A stretch of 54,688 nt of DNA from the NCBI RefSeq assembly GCF_028679125.1, contig NZ_JAJRCG010000017.1, positions 1 to 54,688 on the forward strand, read 5' to 3'. A model generated the notes under the pieces. That model was not told the DNA's origin. It worked only from the letters and a program-made list of their open reading frames with translations, and did no database searches. This DNA comes from Methanoregula sp. (GTDB lineage: Archaea > Halobacteriota > Methanomicrobia > Methanomicrobiales > Methanospirillaceae). A program made the position numbers and the translations under genes. Positions 7,890 through 16,166 of the stretch are shown in pieces; within the stretch, counting starts at the first letter, position 1; the number at the start of each line of letters is the position of its first letter.

Positions 7890-9134
7890 ATGGCGACCGG
7901 ATCCACCCTTTCTGCTGCCGATGACCTGCCGGGTTACCTGCACCAGTATACCTCCCTGTCGGGCCAGCCCGTGCAGGAAGATCAGGTCACTATCGGGAGA
8001 TCTGAGGTCAGGAAATTCACCGGTGAGTTCTGGACCTCCCGGCAGCGGCAGGGCGGATCGATCCACGAGGTCTCGTACCGGGCGTGCTTCAAGCCGCAGC
8101 TGCCCCGGTTCTTCATCAGCCTCCTGACAAAGAAAGGGGACACGGTCTATGATCCCTTCAGCGGGAGGGGAACAACCGTCATCGAGGCCGGCCTGCTCGG
8201 GCGCAGCGTGATCGCAAACGACGCCAACCCCCTCTCACGGATCATGACCGAGCCCCGGTTCTTCCCCCCGGATAGTGCCGCGGTGGAAAAACGGCTTGCC
8301 ACCATCCCCCGTGAAGGCGGGGCAGCGGGTCTCGACCTCTCGATGTTTTACCATCCTGAAACCGAGCAGGAGATCGTGGCCGTGCGGGAGTACCTGCTCG
8401 CCCGCAGGGAGGCCCACCGGGACGACATGATCGATCGCTGGATTGCCATGGTTGCAACCAATCGCCTGACCGGCCACTCGAAAGGGTTCTTCTCGGTGTA
8501 CACGCTCCCGCCCAACCAGGCGGTCTCGCAGCAGAGCCAGCGGAAGATCAACGAGAAGCGCAGCCAGGTACCGGAGTACCGGGATACCCGGAGGATCATC
8601 CTGGACAAGACAAAGAGCCTGCTCCGGACCCTTACCGATGAGGAGAACCGGAACCTTGCACGTGCCGGGAAGAATGCCAGACTCCTGTCGGAAGATGCGC
8701 AGGCAACCGCGGAGATCCCGGACGAGTTCGTGCAGCTGACCGTCACCTCGCCGCCGTTCCTTGACATCGTGCAATACCGGGAAGACAACTGGCTCCGCTG
8801 CTGGTTCAACGGCCTTGATGAGAAAGCGATTGGCAGACGGATCACGATGGCGCGGACCGTGAACGACTGGTCTTCTGTCATGGGCCGGGTCTTTTATGAG
8901 CTCTATCGCATCACGAAACCGGGCGGCTATGTTGCATTCGAAGTCGGGGAGGTGCGCAAGCGGACGATCCGGCTCGAGGAGCACGTGGTCCCGCTGGGAA
9001 CGGACGCAGGGTTCTCGTGCAATTCCCTCCTGATCAACCAGCAGGTCTTCACCAAGACCTCCAATATCTGGGGTGTTGACAACAATGCCTGCGGCACCAA
9101 CACCAACCGGATCGTGGTCTTCCGGAAGCCCTGA
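7890..9134 (+). CDS. Orphan site-specific DNA methyltransferase (N4-C/N6-A type)
   Basis: 414 residues. The SAM-binding motif I is DPFSGRGTT at residues 88-96, followed by GLLGRSVIANDANPLS (motif II, acidic residue for the SAM ribose). The catalytic motif IV is VTSPPFLDIVQYRED at about 285-299. Motif I preceding IV by about 190 residues gives an order unlike classical beta-class enzymes, where IV comes first; the arrangement is shared by a group of archaeal COG0863-type methylases. No restriction enzyme is adjacent, so this is probably an orphan methylase with a role other than host defence. An RNA substrate cannot be excluded. ATG follows CGCC with no strong RBS. Confidence 0.8.
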   Translation: MATGSTLSAADDLPGYLHQYTSLSGQPVQEDQVTIGRSEVRKFTGEFWTSRQRQGGSIHEVSYRACFKPQLPRFFISLLTKKGDTVYDPFSGRGTTVIEAGLLGRSVIANDANPLSRIMTEPRFFPPDSAAVEKRLATIPREGGAAGLDLSMFYHPETEQEIVAVREYLLARREAHRDDMIDRWIAMVATNRLTGHSKGFFSVYTLPPNQAVSQQSQRKINEKRSQVPEYRDTRRIILDKTKSLLRTLTDEENRNLARAGKNARLLSEDAQATAEIPDEFVQLTVTSPPFLDIVQYREDNWLRCWFNGLDEKAIGRRITMARTVNDWSSVMGRVFYELYRITKPGGYVAFEVGEVRKRTIRLEEHVVPLGTDAGFSCNSLLINQQVFTKTSNIWGVDNNACGTNTNRIVVFRKP

Positions 9135-9222
9135 TCGGGGTCTCAAAGGGTATCTGCGGCCAGAATACGGAACCAAACCGGCAAATCTTTTGATACCTGG
9201 AGTACAATACCTTCTGTTAACA

Positions 9223-10347
9223 ATGCAGGCATTACCAACGGTTTTTTTTAGAAACTTCGCTTGCGGGTCCGTTATCCGCGAGGGGAAATTACCCGCGGGA
9301 TCCCGCCCCTTTCTCATCTTTGCCTGCCTCGTGGCGGTGGCTGCCCTGCTCGTTCTTCCCGTTGCCGCTGCGGATACGACACCTGCCCTGCACACGGTCG
9401 GGATCCGGCAGGCACACCTTGCATGGACCGCACTGGACAAAGATGTCGAGATGAACGCTGCTGTCACGTACTGCGGCACGCTCTACGGTTCGGACACAAC
9501 CACCATGAGCCGGCTGCTCGCGGAGTTCCGGGCTGAAGAGGCACGTATCCCGTCTGCTGCCACGGGAAAGGAGCTCGATATGCTGATCGCCGAGATGCGC
9601 ACAACAACCGGGCAGTTCCGAAGCGAGACCTGGACGGTCATGACAAAAGGGCAGGGAAAATGGGATGACCTGGAAGCCCAGATCGCGAAGGCCAGGGACA
9701 ATAACCCGTACATCCAGGAAAAAAAGGATACTTACTGGGCAGTGCGGAAGGCCAGCCAGCTGGCGGATTTTGACGCATGGGTGGACAACGGGCAGCAGAT
9801 CCTCGACACGCTCAAGGCGGGAGGCTATGACACTACCTCCGCACAGCGGGCGCTCGATGTCTTCTCGTCAAAACGTCCCGAGGTCGAGGCTGCGCTCACC
9901 GCCAGATCGGAGCTGGCAGTCCAGTCCGCAGGCCAGCAGATCCTGCCGCTGTCGCAGGAGTTCAACACGAAACTCGCGCTTGTGCAGAACCAGGTGCCGG
10001 ATAGTATACGGCTGCAATTCTTCATTGACCAGGCTGACCGGGCCGTGGGACTGGCTGACGGGATCAATACCGAACTTGTCCCGATCATGCTCGATATCGG
10101 CGATGCCGAACCGGTCCTTTCGAAGACCAAGACCGATCTCACCACTGCCCGGAAGGTGCTCGCTACCGGGAACCTTGAATCCACGAAAGTCCCGCTGAGA
10201 CTGGTGAAGAAGGACCTGGTGGATCTTGCAGAGGCCTATCGCAACATCAGGGTCTCGGTGAGCCTGCCTGCCGCTCTCTCCACGGAACTGGAGACCATGG
10301 TGATCCGGCTGGAGAATACTGCCGACACGATGGGGGCTGCCTTATGA
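9223..10347 (+). CDS. Secreted helical protein of unknown function
   Basis: 374 residues. I do not recognise a family. The N-terminus (MQALPTVFFRNFACG then a hydrophobic run LIFACLVAVAALLVLPVAAAD) is a long signal peptide; the start is the Met after TTAACA, because the upstream in-frame extension overlaps the methyltransferase gene and looks non-coding. The mature part is predicted almost wholly helical, with many Ala, Leu, Asp and Gln and coiled-coil-like stretches, and just one Cys, Cys-87 in the segment VTYCGTLYG. The stop codon overlaps the next gene (ATGA), so both are probably made together at the cell surface. Confidence 0.75.
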   Translation: MQALPTVFFRNFACGSVIREGKLPAGSRPFLIFACLVAVAALLVLPVAAADTTPALHTVGIRQAHLAWTALDKDVEMNAAVTYCGTLYGSDTTTMSRLLAEFRAEEARIPSAATGKELDMLIAEMRTTTGQFRSETWTVMTKGQGKWDDLEAQIAKARDNNPYIQEKKDTYWAVRKASQLADFDAWVDNGQQILDTLKAGGYDTTSAQRALDVFSSKRPEVEAALTARSELAVQSAGQQILPLSQEFNTKLALVQNQVPDSIRLQFFIDQADRAVGLADGINTELVPIMLDIGDAEPVLSKTKTDLTTARKVLATGNLESTKVPLRLVKKDLVDLAEAYRNIRVSVSLPAALSTELETMVIRLENTADTMGAAL

Positions 10348-10808
10348 GATCAGTACCTGTGGCATTTGCCGTGTTTGCTGTGATCCTGCTCGTCATCTCG
10401 CCGTTTGCGGCAGGCTGCCTGAGCATCCCGTCACCGGATGCCAAGCCCAAGACGAGTGTAGTCACTGCTGCGGCAACATCCGCGGTATCGCATACGGAGA
10501 AAGTGACCCCGGCACCAACCCCGGGAAAAACCTCCCCGACGCTGGCTGTAACCACAACAACCGCTCCTGCTGTCACGGCGGTGCAGACCGGGGAAGGGAA
10601 GTACGATGCCGGGACCTGTTCTGCCCAGGGAGGGATCGTGGTTGCACCTGGCCAGCAGTGCAAGGGTACGTATCTTGCTGCCACCGACACGTTCAGCTGC
10701 TGTCCGGTCAAGCCGGTTGCCGTGGGGAGCGCAAACGCGTCCATTACGGTCGCAGCGTTCAACATCTCCGTCAACCTTGACGACAGTCCCGGCAGCATCC
10801 TGCCGTAA
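10344..10808 (+). CDS. Small lipoprotein with Thr/Pro linker and Cys-rich C-terminus
   Basis: 154 residues. The signal peptide ends in a lipobox, SPFAAGC, placing Cys-24 at the membrane. A Thr/Ala/Pro linker (about residues 35-85) follows, probably O-glycosylated or flexible. The C-terminal domain has cysteines in GTCSAQGG, GQQCKGT and FSCCPVK, suggesting two disulphides, and ends in a short beta-rich segment. Starts inside the stop of the preceding secreted protein gene, suggesting a shared surface role. No family recognised. Confidence 0.75.
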   Translation: MRSVPVAFAVFAVILLVISPFAAGCLSIPSPDAKPKTSVVTAAATSAVSHTEKVTPAPTPGKTSPTLAVTTTTAPAVTAVQTGEGKYDAGTCSAQGGIVVAPGQQCKGTYLAATDTFSCCPVKPVAVGSANASITVAAFNISVNLDDSPGSILP

Positions 10809-10915
10809 CATCCGGTCTCCGGACGGGATTCTCTTTTACCGGGCGATCCGGTCAGCCGCCCTGCGCATACCGATAAAAAGCACGCATTAAGTATCTCGAC
10901 AACCAAGTGGTACGC

Positions 10916-12583
10916 ATGGTCACCCGTATCGTGCGGTATGCTCAGATCGTGGATATCCTGAGCAAGTATGGTCTTAGCATCGGGCTTGAGAGGCTCTTCC
11001 CGGGGCGTGCAAAGTTCAGACTCCCCAGCTCCGGAAAACCGTCCGAAGGCTCCACCATCTACGAACGGATACGGCTCGCCCTTGAGGAACTCGGGCCCAC
11101 CTTTGTGAAGTTCGGGCAGATCATGAGCACGAGGACGGAACTGCTCCCCCCGGAGATGATCGAGCAGCTCAAGAAACTGCAGGACCATGCCCGGCCGATC
11201 CCCTTCTCGCAGGTCATGGAGATTATCGAGGAGAACTGCCCCAACTGGGAGGATTACTTCAGCGAGATCGAGGAGACGCCGGTTGCATCCGCATCGATCG
11301 GCCAGGTGCACCGCGCCTACCTCAAGGATGGTACGAAAGTCGCCCTGAAGATCCAGCGCCCGGGTATCCCGGAGATCATTGAGCTGGATATCGGTATCCT
11401 CCAGTCCATGGCGGAACGGATCGAGACCGTCCTGCCCGAGACCCGGCTCTACAACCCGTCCGGGATGGTTGAGGATTTCGCCCACCAGATCTTAAAAGAA
11501 CTCGACTTCACGCGGGACGCCCGGAATGCTGATCGGATGTCCCGGAATTTCCAGAACAGCCCGAACGTCAGGTTCCCGAAGATCTACTGGGAGTGCACAA
11601 CCCCCCATTTCCTGGTGATGGAGTTCATCGAAGGGGTCAGGATCGATGACCGTGATGCGATCACGGAAATGGGTATTGACCCGCACCAGATCGGGGTCAC
11701 CGGATTCCACGCGTACCTGAAGATGATCTTCGAGGACGGGTTCTTCCACGGGGACCCGCACCCGGGCAACCTGCTTGTGACCAAAGCAGGAGAGGTCGTC
11801 TTCCTCGACTTTGGTATCGTGGGTATCCTGCGGCCGGAAAAGCGCCAGAATTTCATCAACCTGCTCTTTGCGCTCTCCACAGACAATATTGAACTGATGA
11901 TCCGGTCGCTCGAGGGCTTCGGCATCGTGATCCAGGAAGAGGACCGCGAGCCGCTCCGCGATGATCTCTACATCATGATGCACGACTTCTCGGGTGGCGA
12001 CGCGGAAGGTGTGGCCCAGCTCAATTTCGGGCTGGTGGTGAGCGAACTGACCGAAGCGATGCGGCGCTACCGGCTCAAGGTGCCGATGAGCCTGATGCTG
12101 CTCCTGAAAGTCTTCGTGATGGTGCTGGACATCGGCGTGCGGCTCGACCCGAAGTTCAACTTCGGGAAGGAAGTTACGCCCTACCTCACCAAGCTTGCCG
12201 ATACCAACACGTTCTCCGCGGGCTACGTGAAGCGGGCGTCCATGGCGCTCCTGGAAGGGGCTGATGCCCTGCTCGACATGCCCCGCAACCTGAACCTGAT
12301 GCTGCGCCGGCTCTCGACCGGGACCTTCAAGCTGGAGATCGTGGACACGGATATCCAGAAAGTGACGATGGCGCTTGACAAGGCGAGCGACAAGATGATG
12401 ATGGGTATCGTTGTCGCATCGCTCGTGATCGGGTCATCGCTCGTTCTCCAGGTCTCGTCGGTCACGCTGCCGACCCAGATCTCGTGGCTTGCGATTGCGG
12501 GTTATACTGCGGCAGTGCTCTGCGGGTTCTATGCAATCTATCACGTGATCTTCCTGAGGTTCCGGATGGACCGGCAGAGCTGA
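10916..12583 (+). CDS. ABC1/UbiB (AarF) family atypical protein kinase
   Basis: 555 residues. Contains the family-defining features: a KxGQ-type loop (FVKFGQIMSTR), an alanine-rich nucleotide loop (ETPVASASIGQVHRA, where protein kinases have glycines), VALKIQRPG with the catalytic-site Lys, HGDPHPGNLLV in the catalytic loop and VFLDFGIVG as the DFG metal-binding motif. Two C-terminal transmembrane helices (about 495-545) anchor it. UbiB proteins are ATPases/kinases needed for isoprenoid-quinone biosynthesis in bacteria; methanogens of this order lack ubiquinone, so a role in other prenyl-lipid metabolism is likely but unproven. GTG at 10907 is an alternative start. A T-rich tract follows the stop. 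Confidence 0.9.
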   Translation: MVTRIVRYAQIVDILSKYGLSIGLERLFPGRAKFRLPSSGKPSEGSTIYERIRLALEELGPTFVKFGQIMSTRTELLPPEMIEQLKKLQDHARPIPFSQVMEIIEENCPNWEDYFSEIEETPVASASIGQVHRAYLKDGTKVALKIQRPGIPEIIELDIGILQSMAERIETVLPETRLYNPSGMVEDFAHQILKELDFTRDARNADRMSRNFQNSPNVRFPKIYWECTTPHFLVMEFIEGVRIDDRDAITEMGIDPHQIGVTGFHAYLKMIFEDGFFHGDPHPGNLLVTKAGEVVFLDFGIVGILRPEKRQNFINLLFALSTDNIELMIRSLEGFGIVIQEEDREPLRDDLYIMMHDFSGGDAEGVAQLNFGLVVSELTEAMRRYRLKVPMSLMLLLKVFVMVLDIGVRLDPKFNFGKEVTPYLTKLADTNTFSAGYVKRASMALLEGADALLDMPRNLNLMLRRLSTGTFKLEIVDTDIQKVTMALDKASDKMMMGIVVASLVIGSSLVLQVSSVTLPTQISWLAIAGYTAAVLCGFYAIYHVIFLRFRMDRQS

Positions 12584-12951
12584 TCGTTTTTATACCAGGT
12601 TTTTCTTTTTTGTATAGCGGACAATCATTGATGATTTTGATAAAAAAAACAGTTCATGAAATTGTCCTATGGGATTTTTTTTTAAACGTGAATAGTGATA
12701 CAAAATTTATCCGGGCATTACTGTTTTGCAGGATGGGGCAGGTGCTTGCTGATAAGGGAAGTGCGGTGTCCGGGCCGGTGACGGTGTGAGGGAAAAAGAG
12801 AGCTCAAGAATCGGAGAGGCTCATCGGGACCTCCACGATGAGAAGTGAGGCGTAACAGTCCTTCGGTTTCTGATGACCAGTCGCACGTCGGAGCACCCCT
12901 TCATTTTGGGGATACGCCAATCCGGGCCTCCTGCGGGCTCCGTTGTACCAC

Positions 12952-12984
12952 TTTTCCGGAACCAGAGGGAATAATTCCGGAAAA
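12952..12984. repeat. 10-bp inverted repeat with 13-base loop
   Basis: TTTTCCGGAA and TTCCGGAAAA are perfect complements separated by 13 bases. A second hairpin with 7-bp arms (GGCGTCA/TGACGCC, loop 7) follows at 13003-13023. Both lie in the gene-free stretch after aarF. Confidence 0.7.
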
Positions 12985-13167
12985 CGGGGGAATAACTCAC
13001 TTGGCGTCATCAGTTCTGACGCCTGAACGCCAGAGGTCATATTTAGCCACATTCTGTGGGCGGAATGGTGGGTAAAACGGGTTTTGGTTCATGGCAGGGG
13101 GTCCGGATCGGACCGGCAGGGCGCTGTGGTCGTTTCCGGGGGTGATCGGGTTTTACGTCGGAGAATC

Positions 13168-13187
13168 CGCTGGAATCCAGCGTTTTG
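13168..13187 (+). terminator. Possible plus-strand terminator hairpin
   Basis: CGCTGGA-A-TCCAGCG is a perfect 7-bp stem around a single base, followed by TTTTGT. Because the flanking gene to the right is on the minus strand, a plus-strand terminator here would serve only an unannotated plus-strand transcript. The single-base spacer means the real loop would open to five or more bases. Confidence 0.35.
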
Positions 13188-13249
13188 TCTCATCTCGTTC
13201 CCCGGAGGTTCTGCCCGCCCGGATCTTCGCTTTCATGAGGCCGGGCTGT

Positions 13250-13771
13250 TCAGGTCTTCAGGTATCCGGTGATGATCTGCCACGCCCGGACTTTCTCCTC
13301 AAACCCCATCGCAGCAAACGCCGGACTCGTGGAGGGAAGCGTAACAGAAGCGAGGCCCGGCACTTCCGCGAGCCGGTGGTAGAGCCGGCCCGCGGTCTGC
13401 CCGTTCAGCGCCACGAGCCGGAGGGTCGGGTGTGCCCGGAAATATCCGGCAATATCATTGGCGACCGGGTTTTTGATCCGGCTGTCGGCGCTGCCCGGCC
13501 GGTCGCAGGCCCGGACAACATCCCAGAGTGCAACCCCCTGCTGCGTGAGCCGGGTGATCCGGTCCGGGTACGGGAGACCGGCCGGGACCGCGAAGAGTTC
13601 GTCCATGATCGCCCAGAACCGGTTCTTCGGGTTACCATAATACTCCTGACGCTCAAGCGAGAGGACGCTGGGAAAACTTCCGAGAATGAGAACCCGGGGA
13701 TCAGAGCCGGCACGTGCAAAAAGACCGGAGCCGGTTGAACGTTCCGGTATATGTGGCGAAGAACCGGACAT
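13250..13771 (-). CDS. DNA-deoxyinosine/uracil glycosylase (HDG, UDG family 6)
   Basis: 173 residues. Motifs match the hypoxanthine-DNA glycosylase family first characterised in Methanosarcina: LILGSFPSVLSLERQEYYG (UDG motif A variant, GSFPS), NPKNRFWAIMDEL, GVALWDVVRACDRPGSADS (the Asp/Asn polar residues of the active site) and LPSTSPAF as the DNA-intercalating S-x-x-x loop. The enzyme removes deaminated adenine (and sometimes uracil) from DNA to begin base excision repair. It starts nine bases after the stop of the FTR gene; no ribosome binding site is visible because the gap is a T-run, so initiation may be coupled or the transcript leaderless. Confidence 0.88.
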   Translation of the reverse strand: MSGSSPHIPERSTGSGLFARAGSDPRVLILGSFPSVLSLERQEYYGNPKNRFWAIMDELFAVPAGLPYPDRITRLTQQGVALWDVVRACDRPGSADSRIKNPVANDIAGYFRAHPTLRLVALNGQTAGRLYHRLAEVPGLASVTLPSTSPAFAAMGFEEKVRAWQIITGYLKT

Positions 13772-13780
13772 AAAAAAAGA

Positions 13781-14065
13781 TTATTGTGGGTCTTTGAAAT
13801 AGAGGCGACAGTGGCAGAATCCCTGGTTGGCCACCTCTTCCTTGTGATAGACGCAGGGGCACTCGATGGCCCGGTCTTTCTCCTCGTCCCCGCTCCGGAG
13901 CCGGCAGGGGCAGTACGGGTGCCCGAACTTTGTCTTGTTCCGCACAAGGCCGCGGATCACGGTACCAAGCTGCTTCTCGTCCGCGTTGAGCGACCAGCCC
14001 TGCTTGTGGGCATACCCTTTCGCCCACTTGAGCATATCCGCTTCGTCTGTTTCAGTATCGTTCAT
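13781..14065 (-). CDS. Ferredoxin-thioredoxin reductase catalytic subunit (FTR beta)
   Basis: 94 residues, normal for FTR beta. Six cysteines lie in CPC (52-54), CPC (69-71) and CHC (84-86), the pattern that binds a 4Fe-4S cluster beside a redox disulphide. The spacings are 14 and 12 residues, against 16 and 8 in plant and cyanobacterial enzymes. FTR passes electrons from ferredoxin to thioredoxin-like proteins; methanogens encode the catalytic subunit without the plant variable subunit. A TGTATACATG box on this strand (14098-14104) about 35 bases before ATG implies its own promoter with a very short leader. Confidence 0.92.
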   Translation of the reverse strand: MNDTETDEADMLKWAKGYAHKQGWSLNADEKQLGTVIRGLVRNKTKFGHPYCPCRLRSGDEEKDRAIECPCVYHKEEVANQGFCHCRLYFKDPQ

Positions 14066-14150
14066 GGTATCAGATCCGGCTCTCTTGTCAGGATCATGTA
14101 TACACCCGGCACATTAGCCTTTGCGATCAGGGAACCGGGGTATCGCATGC

Positions 14151-15104
14151 TCACCGCTTCTTTGCGGCCTTCTTCGCAACCGGTTTCTTCGGCGCAGTTT
14201 TCTTTGCTGCAGACTTTGCCGGTGTTTTTACCGTTGCAGGGGCACGCGTTGATGCGGGAACCCCTTTACCTTTTGCCGGTTTTGTGGCAGCCTTCTTTGG
14301 AGCCGGCCGGGCAGCGATTTTCTCAGGTGCTGCCTTGACATTTACCGGCTTGGTTGCTGCTTTCTTTGCGGGAGAACTCTTTGCAGCGGGGGATTTTGTC
14401 TTCTTCGTGATCCGCTGTGCAACGCGGTTGTACGTTGCCATCACGTCGCCCTTGTTGAAGCGGTACACGTCCTTGTCGAGCGACTCTTTTGTCACCTTGT
14501 CCCAGAGGCGCATCGAGTCCATGCTGATCTCGTCGCCGAGGTAGATCGCCATGCCCGCACGCCCGAACTCGATCTTGAAGTCCACAAGCGTGATGCCCTG
14601 CGCTGCCAGCATCTTCACGAGAAGCGCGTTGATCTTCAGGGCCGCCGTCTTGATCTCTGCGAGCTCTTTTGCGGTCGTGAGCTTCAGTGCAACGATCAGG
14701 TCGTCATTGAGCATCGGGTCGTGCCGTGAATCGTCCTTGTAATCGATCACGATGACCGGCGGGTCGAGTTTTATCCCTTCCTTGAAGGGATAGTTCCGCA
14801 CGATCGATCCTGCCGCGAGGTTCCGCACGATCACTTCGAGCTTGATCATCTCGAGTTCGCGCACCACCATCCGGTGCGGGTCGAGCATCTTTACGAAGTG
14901 GGTCTTCACACCGTTCCTGGCGAGGTACTCAAAGATGAAGGCCGAGACTTCCGCATTGTAACTGCCCTTGTTCCTGAGGGTGTCCTTCTTCCCGCCGTCA
15001 AACGCGGTGATGTCATCGCGGAACTCGACGATCAACTGTCCTTTTGTGTCCGTGCGGTACACGGACTTTGCCTTGCCGGTATAGAGGAGGCTCTTCTGCT
15101 TCAA
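14151..15104 (-). CDS. purC: SAICAR synthetase with histone-H1-like C-terminal tail
   Basis: 317 residues. Residues 1-232 are a complete PurC: LLYTGKAKSVYRTD at the N-terminus, FRDDITAFDG, RNLAAGSIVRNYPFKEG, DDSRHDPMLNDDLI, LVDFKIEFGR and GDEISMDSMRLWD. It joins CAIR and aspartate in step 8 of purine synthesis. Normal PurC ends near residue 235; here an additional tail of about 85 residues follows, made almost entirely of Lys, Ala, Pro, Thr, Ser and Val with repeated AKK, KPA and KKAA units, resembling histone H1 or bacterial HU-like tails. The start codon overlaps the stop of cofG (ATGA), so the two genes form an operon. The tail is part of the same open frame with no frameshift. Confidence 0.93.
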   Translation of the reverse strand: MKQKSLLYTGKAKSVYRTDTKGQLIVEFRDDITAFDGGKKDTLRNKGSYNAEVSAFIFEYLARNGVKTHFVKMLDPHRMVVRELEMIKLEVIVRNLAAGSIVRNYPFKEGIKLDPPVIVIDYKDDSRHDPMLNDDLIVALKLTTAKELAEIKTAALKINALLVKMLAAQGITLVDFKIEFGRAGMAIYLGDEISMDSMRLWDKVTKESLDKDVYRFNKGDVMATYNRVAQRITKKTKSPAAKSSPAKKAATKPVNVKAAPEKIAARPAPKKAATKPAKGKGVPASTRAPATVKTPAKSAAKKTAPKKPVAKKAAKKR

Positions 15105-16096
15105 AGTCCACTGCTCCTTGCCTTTACTGTTTGTGCGAGCCGGTTTATCAGGGGTTGCATGCCGGGGTCAAACCAGCCGCGCTCAATGTACTTCGGGTAG
15201 ATACAGAGCCGTTCTACGAGTTTCGCGTCACCAGCGATCGTTTTGAGTTCCTCCAGCGCCGGCCACGGGTGCTCGGGGTTCACGTAATCGATGGTGAGGG
15301 GCGAGACGCCGCCCAGGTCATCGACCCCGCACGCGATCAACGTACTCGCATCGATCAGGTTCGGCGGGATCTGGATGGCGATATCCGGCTGGAGAATCTC
15401 CCTGGCCATATGGATCGTGGCCGCGATCTCCGCTGTTTTCGGGACCGGGCTCTGCGCGAGCGGGGTTCCGGGTTTCGGGCAGAAGTTCTGGATGATGATC
15501 TCCTGGATGTGGCCGTAGCGCTTGTGGAGCTCGCGGATCGCGTAGAGCGAGTTCTCGCGGTCGTTCATGGTCTCGCCAATCCCGAGGAGCAGGCCGGTGG
15601 TGAACGGGATCTTCAGCTTCCCTGCGTCTGCCATCATCGCGAGCCGGACATCCGGTGATTTCCCGATCGATGTCGCATGGGCCGGGATCTCTGCGGTGGT
15701 CTCCAGCATCAGCCCCATGCTCGCGTTCACGGGGCGCAGCCGTTCCATCTCCTCGTACGTCATGATACCGGCGTTCGTGTGGGGAAGGATCCCGCACGCG
15801 ATCGCCTTCCTGCACATCGCCTCACAGTAATCCAGGATCGTGGCATAGCCGAGCGGGGCGAGCATGGCAGAAAACCCCGGCTCCTCCTCCGGCCTTTCGC
15901 CGAACGTGAAGAGCGCTTCGGTGCACCCGAGCGCTGCGCCGTTCTCCAGGGTCTTTTCCACCTCGGCCTGCGCCATGACGCAACCCTCCTGTACGGGTGT
16001 ACGGAAACAGCAGTACCCGCACCGGTTCCGGCATACGGTCGTGAGCGGGAGGAAGACGTTCCGTGAGAAGGTGATGGTGCGGTGCTGCATGTACAT
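15101..16096 (-). CDS. cofG: FO synthase subunit CofG (radical SAM)
   Basis: 331 residues from the start used. The radical SAM cluster motif is CRNRCGYC (CxxxCxxC) preceded by the CofG-specific ITFSRNVFLPLTTV. Further family motifs are ALFTFGERPEE, LPHTNAGIMTYEEM, TGLLLGIGET and IQEIIIQNFCPKPGT. With CofH it builds 7,8-didemethyl-8-hydroxy-5-deazariboflavin, the chromophore of F420, from tyrosine and the riboflavin precursor; cofH is not in the window. The Met used has GGATGA five bases upstream; an ATG nine bases earlier (16105) lacks such a site. Co-transcribed with purC. Confidence 0.94.
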   Translation of the reverse strand: MYMQHRTITFSRNVFLPLTTVCRNRCGYCCFRTPVQEGCVMAQAEVEKTLENGAALGCTEALFTFGERPEEEPGFSAMLAPLGYATILDYCEAMCRKAIACGILPHTNAGIMTYEEMERLRPVNASMGLMLETTAEIPAHATSIGKSPDVRLAMMADAGKLKIPFTTGLLLGIGETMNDRENSLYAIRELHKRYGHIQEIIIQNFCPKPGTPLAQSPVPKTAEIAATIHMAREILQPDIAIQIPPNLIDASTLIACGVDDLGGVSPLTIDYVNPEHPWPALEELKTIAGDAKLVERLCIYPKYIERGWFDPGMQPLINRLAQTVKARSSGL

Positions 16097-16166
16097 GGAG
16101 TTCATCCTGCAAGGACTAAAAAGCTGGGGATTCTGTCACGCACCCGCGATTGCGGGCGGTGTAAAT

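Larger units (their letters stand above)
12584..13249. other. Gene-free, hairpin-rich stretch
   Basis: No convincing gene. The first 130 bases are AT-rich with T-runs that probably end aarF transcription. From about 12,890 the plus strand can form several hairpins: CCCC/GGGG (12896-12911), TTTTCCGGAA/TTCCGGAAAA (12952-12984), GGCGTCA/TGACGCC (13003-13023), GGTCCG/CGGACC (13100-13114) and CGCTGGA/TCCAGCG followed by TTTTG (13168-13187). A minus-strand reading of 82 codons (12804-13052) has no ribosome binding site; its last 50 residues look oddly protein-like. Candidates are a structured non-coding RNA on the plus strand or a decayed repeat. Confidence 0.5.

Noticed and set aside
7890..9134. 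Restriction-modification system
   Set aside because: No nuclease, specificity subunit or helicase gene is near; the neighbours are a nitroreductase and a secreted protein.
8235..9479. Minus-strand frame of 414 codons opposite the DNA methyltransferase
   Set aside because: The plus strand has clear methyltransferase motifs; the opposite reading is Arg/Pro/Gly-rich without any fold pattern.
10247..11485. Minus-strand frame of 412 codons opposite the secreted genes and aarF
   Set aside because: Crosses three plus-strand genes with good signals; no domain of its own.
12804..13052. Minus-strand 82-codon frame
   Set aside because: No ribosome binding site or known family, and it overlaps several hairpins. 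Kept only as a hint of a decayed repeat.
13091..13738. Plus-strand frame opposite the DNA-deoxyinosine glycosylase
   Set aside because: The minus strand has all family motifs; this frame has none.
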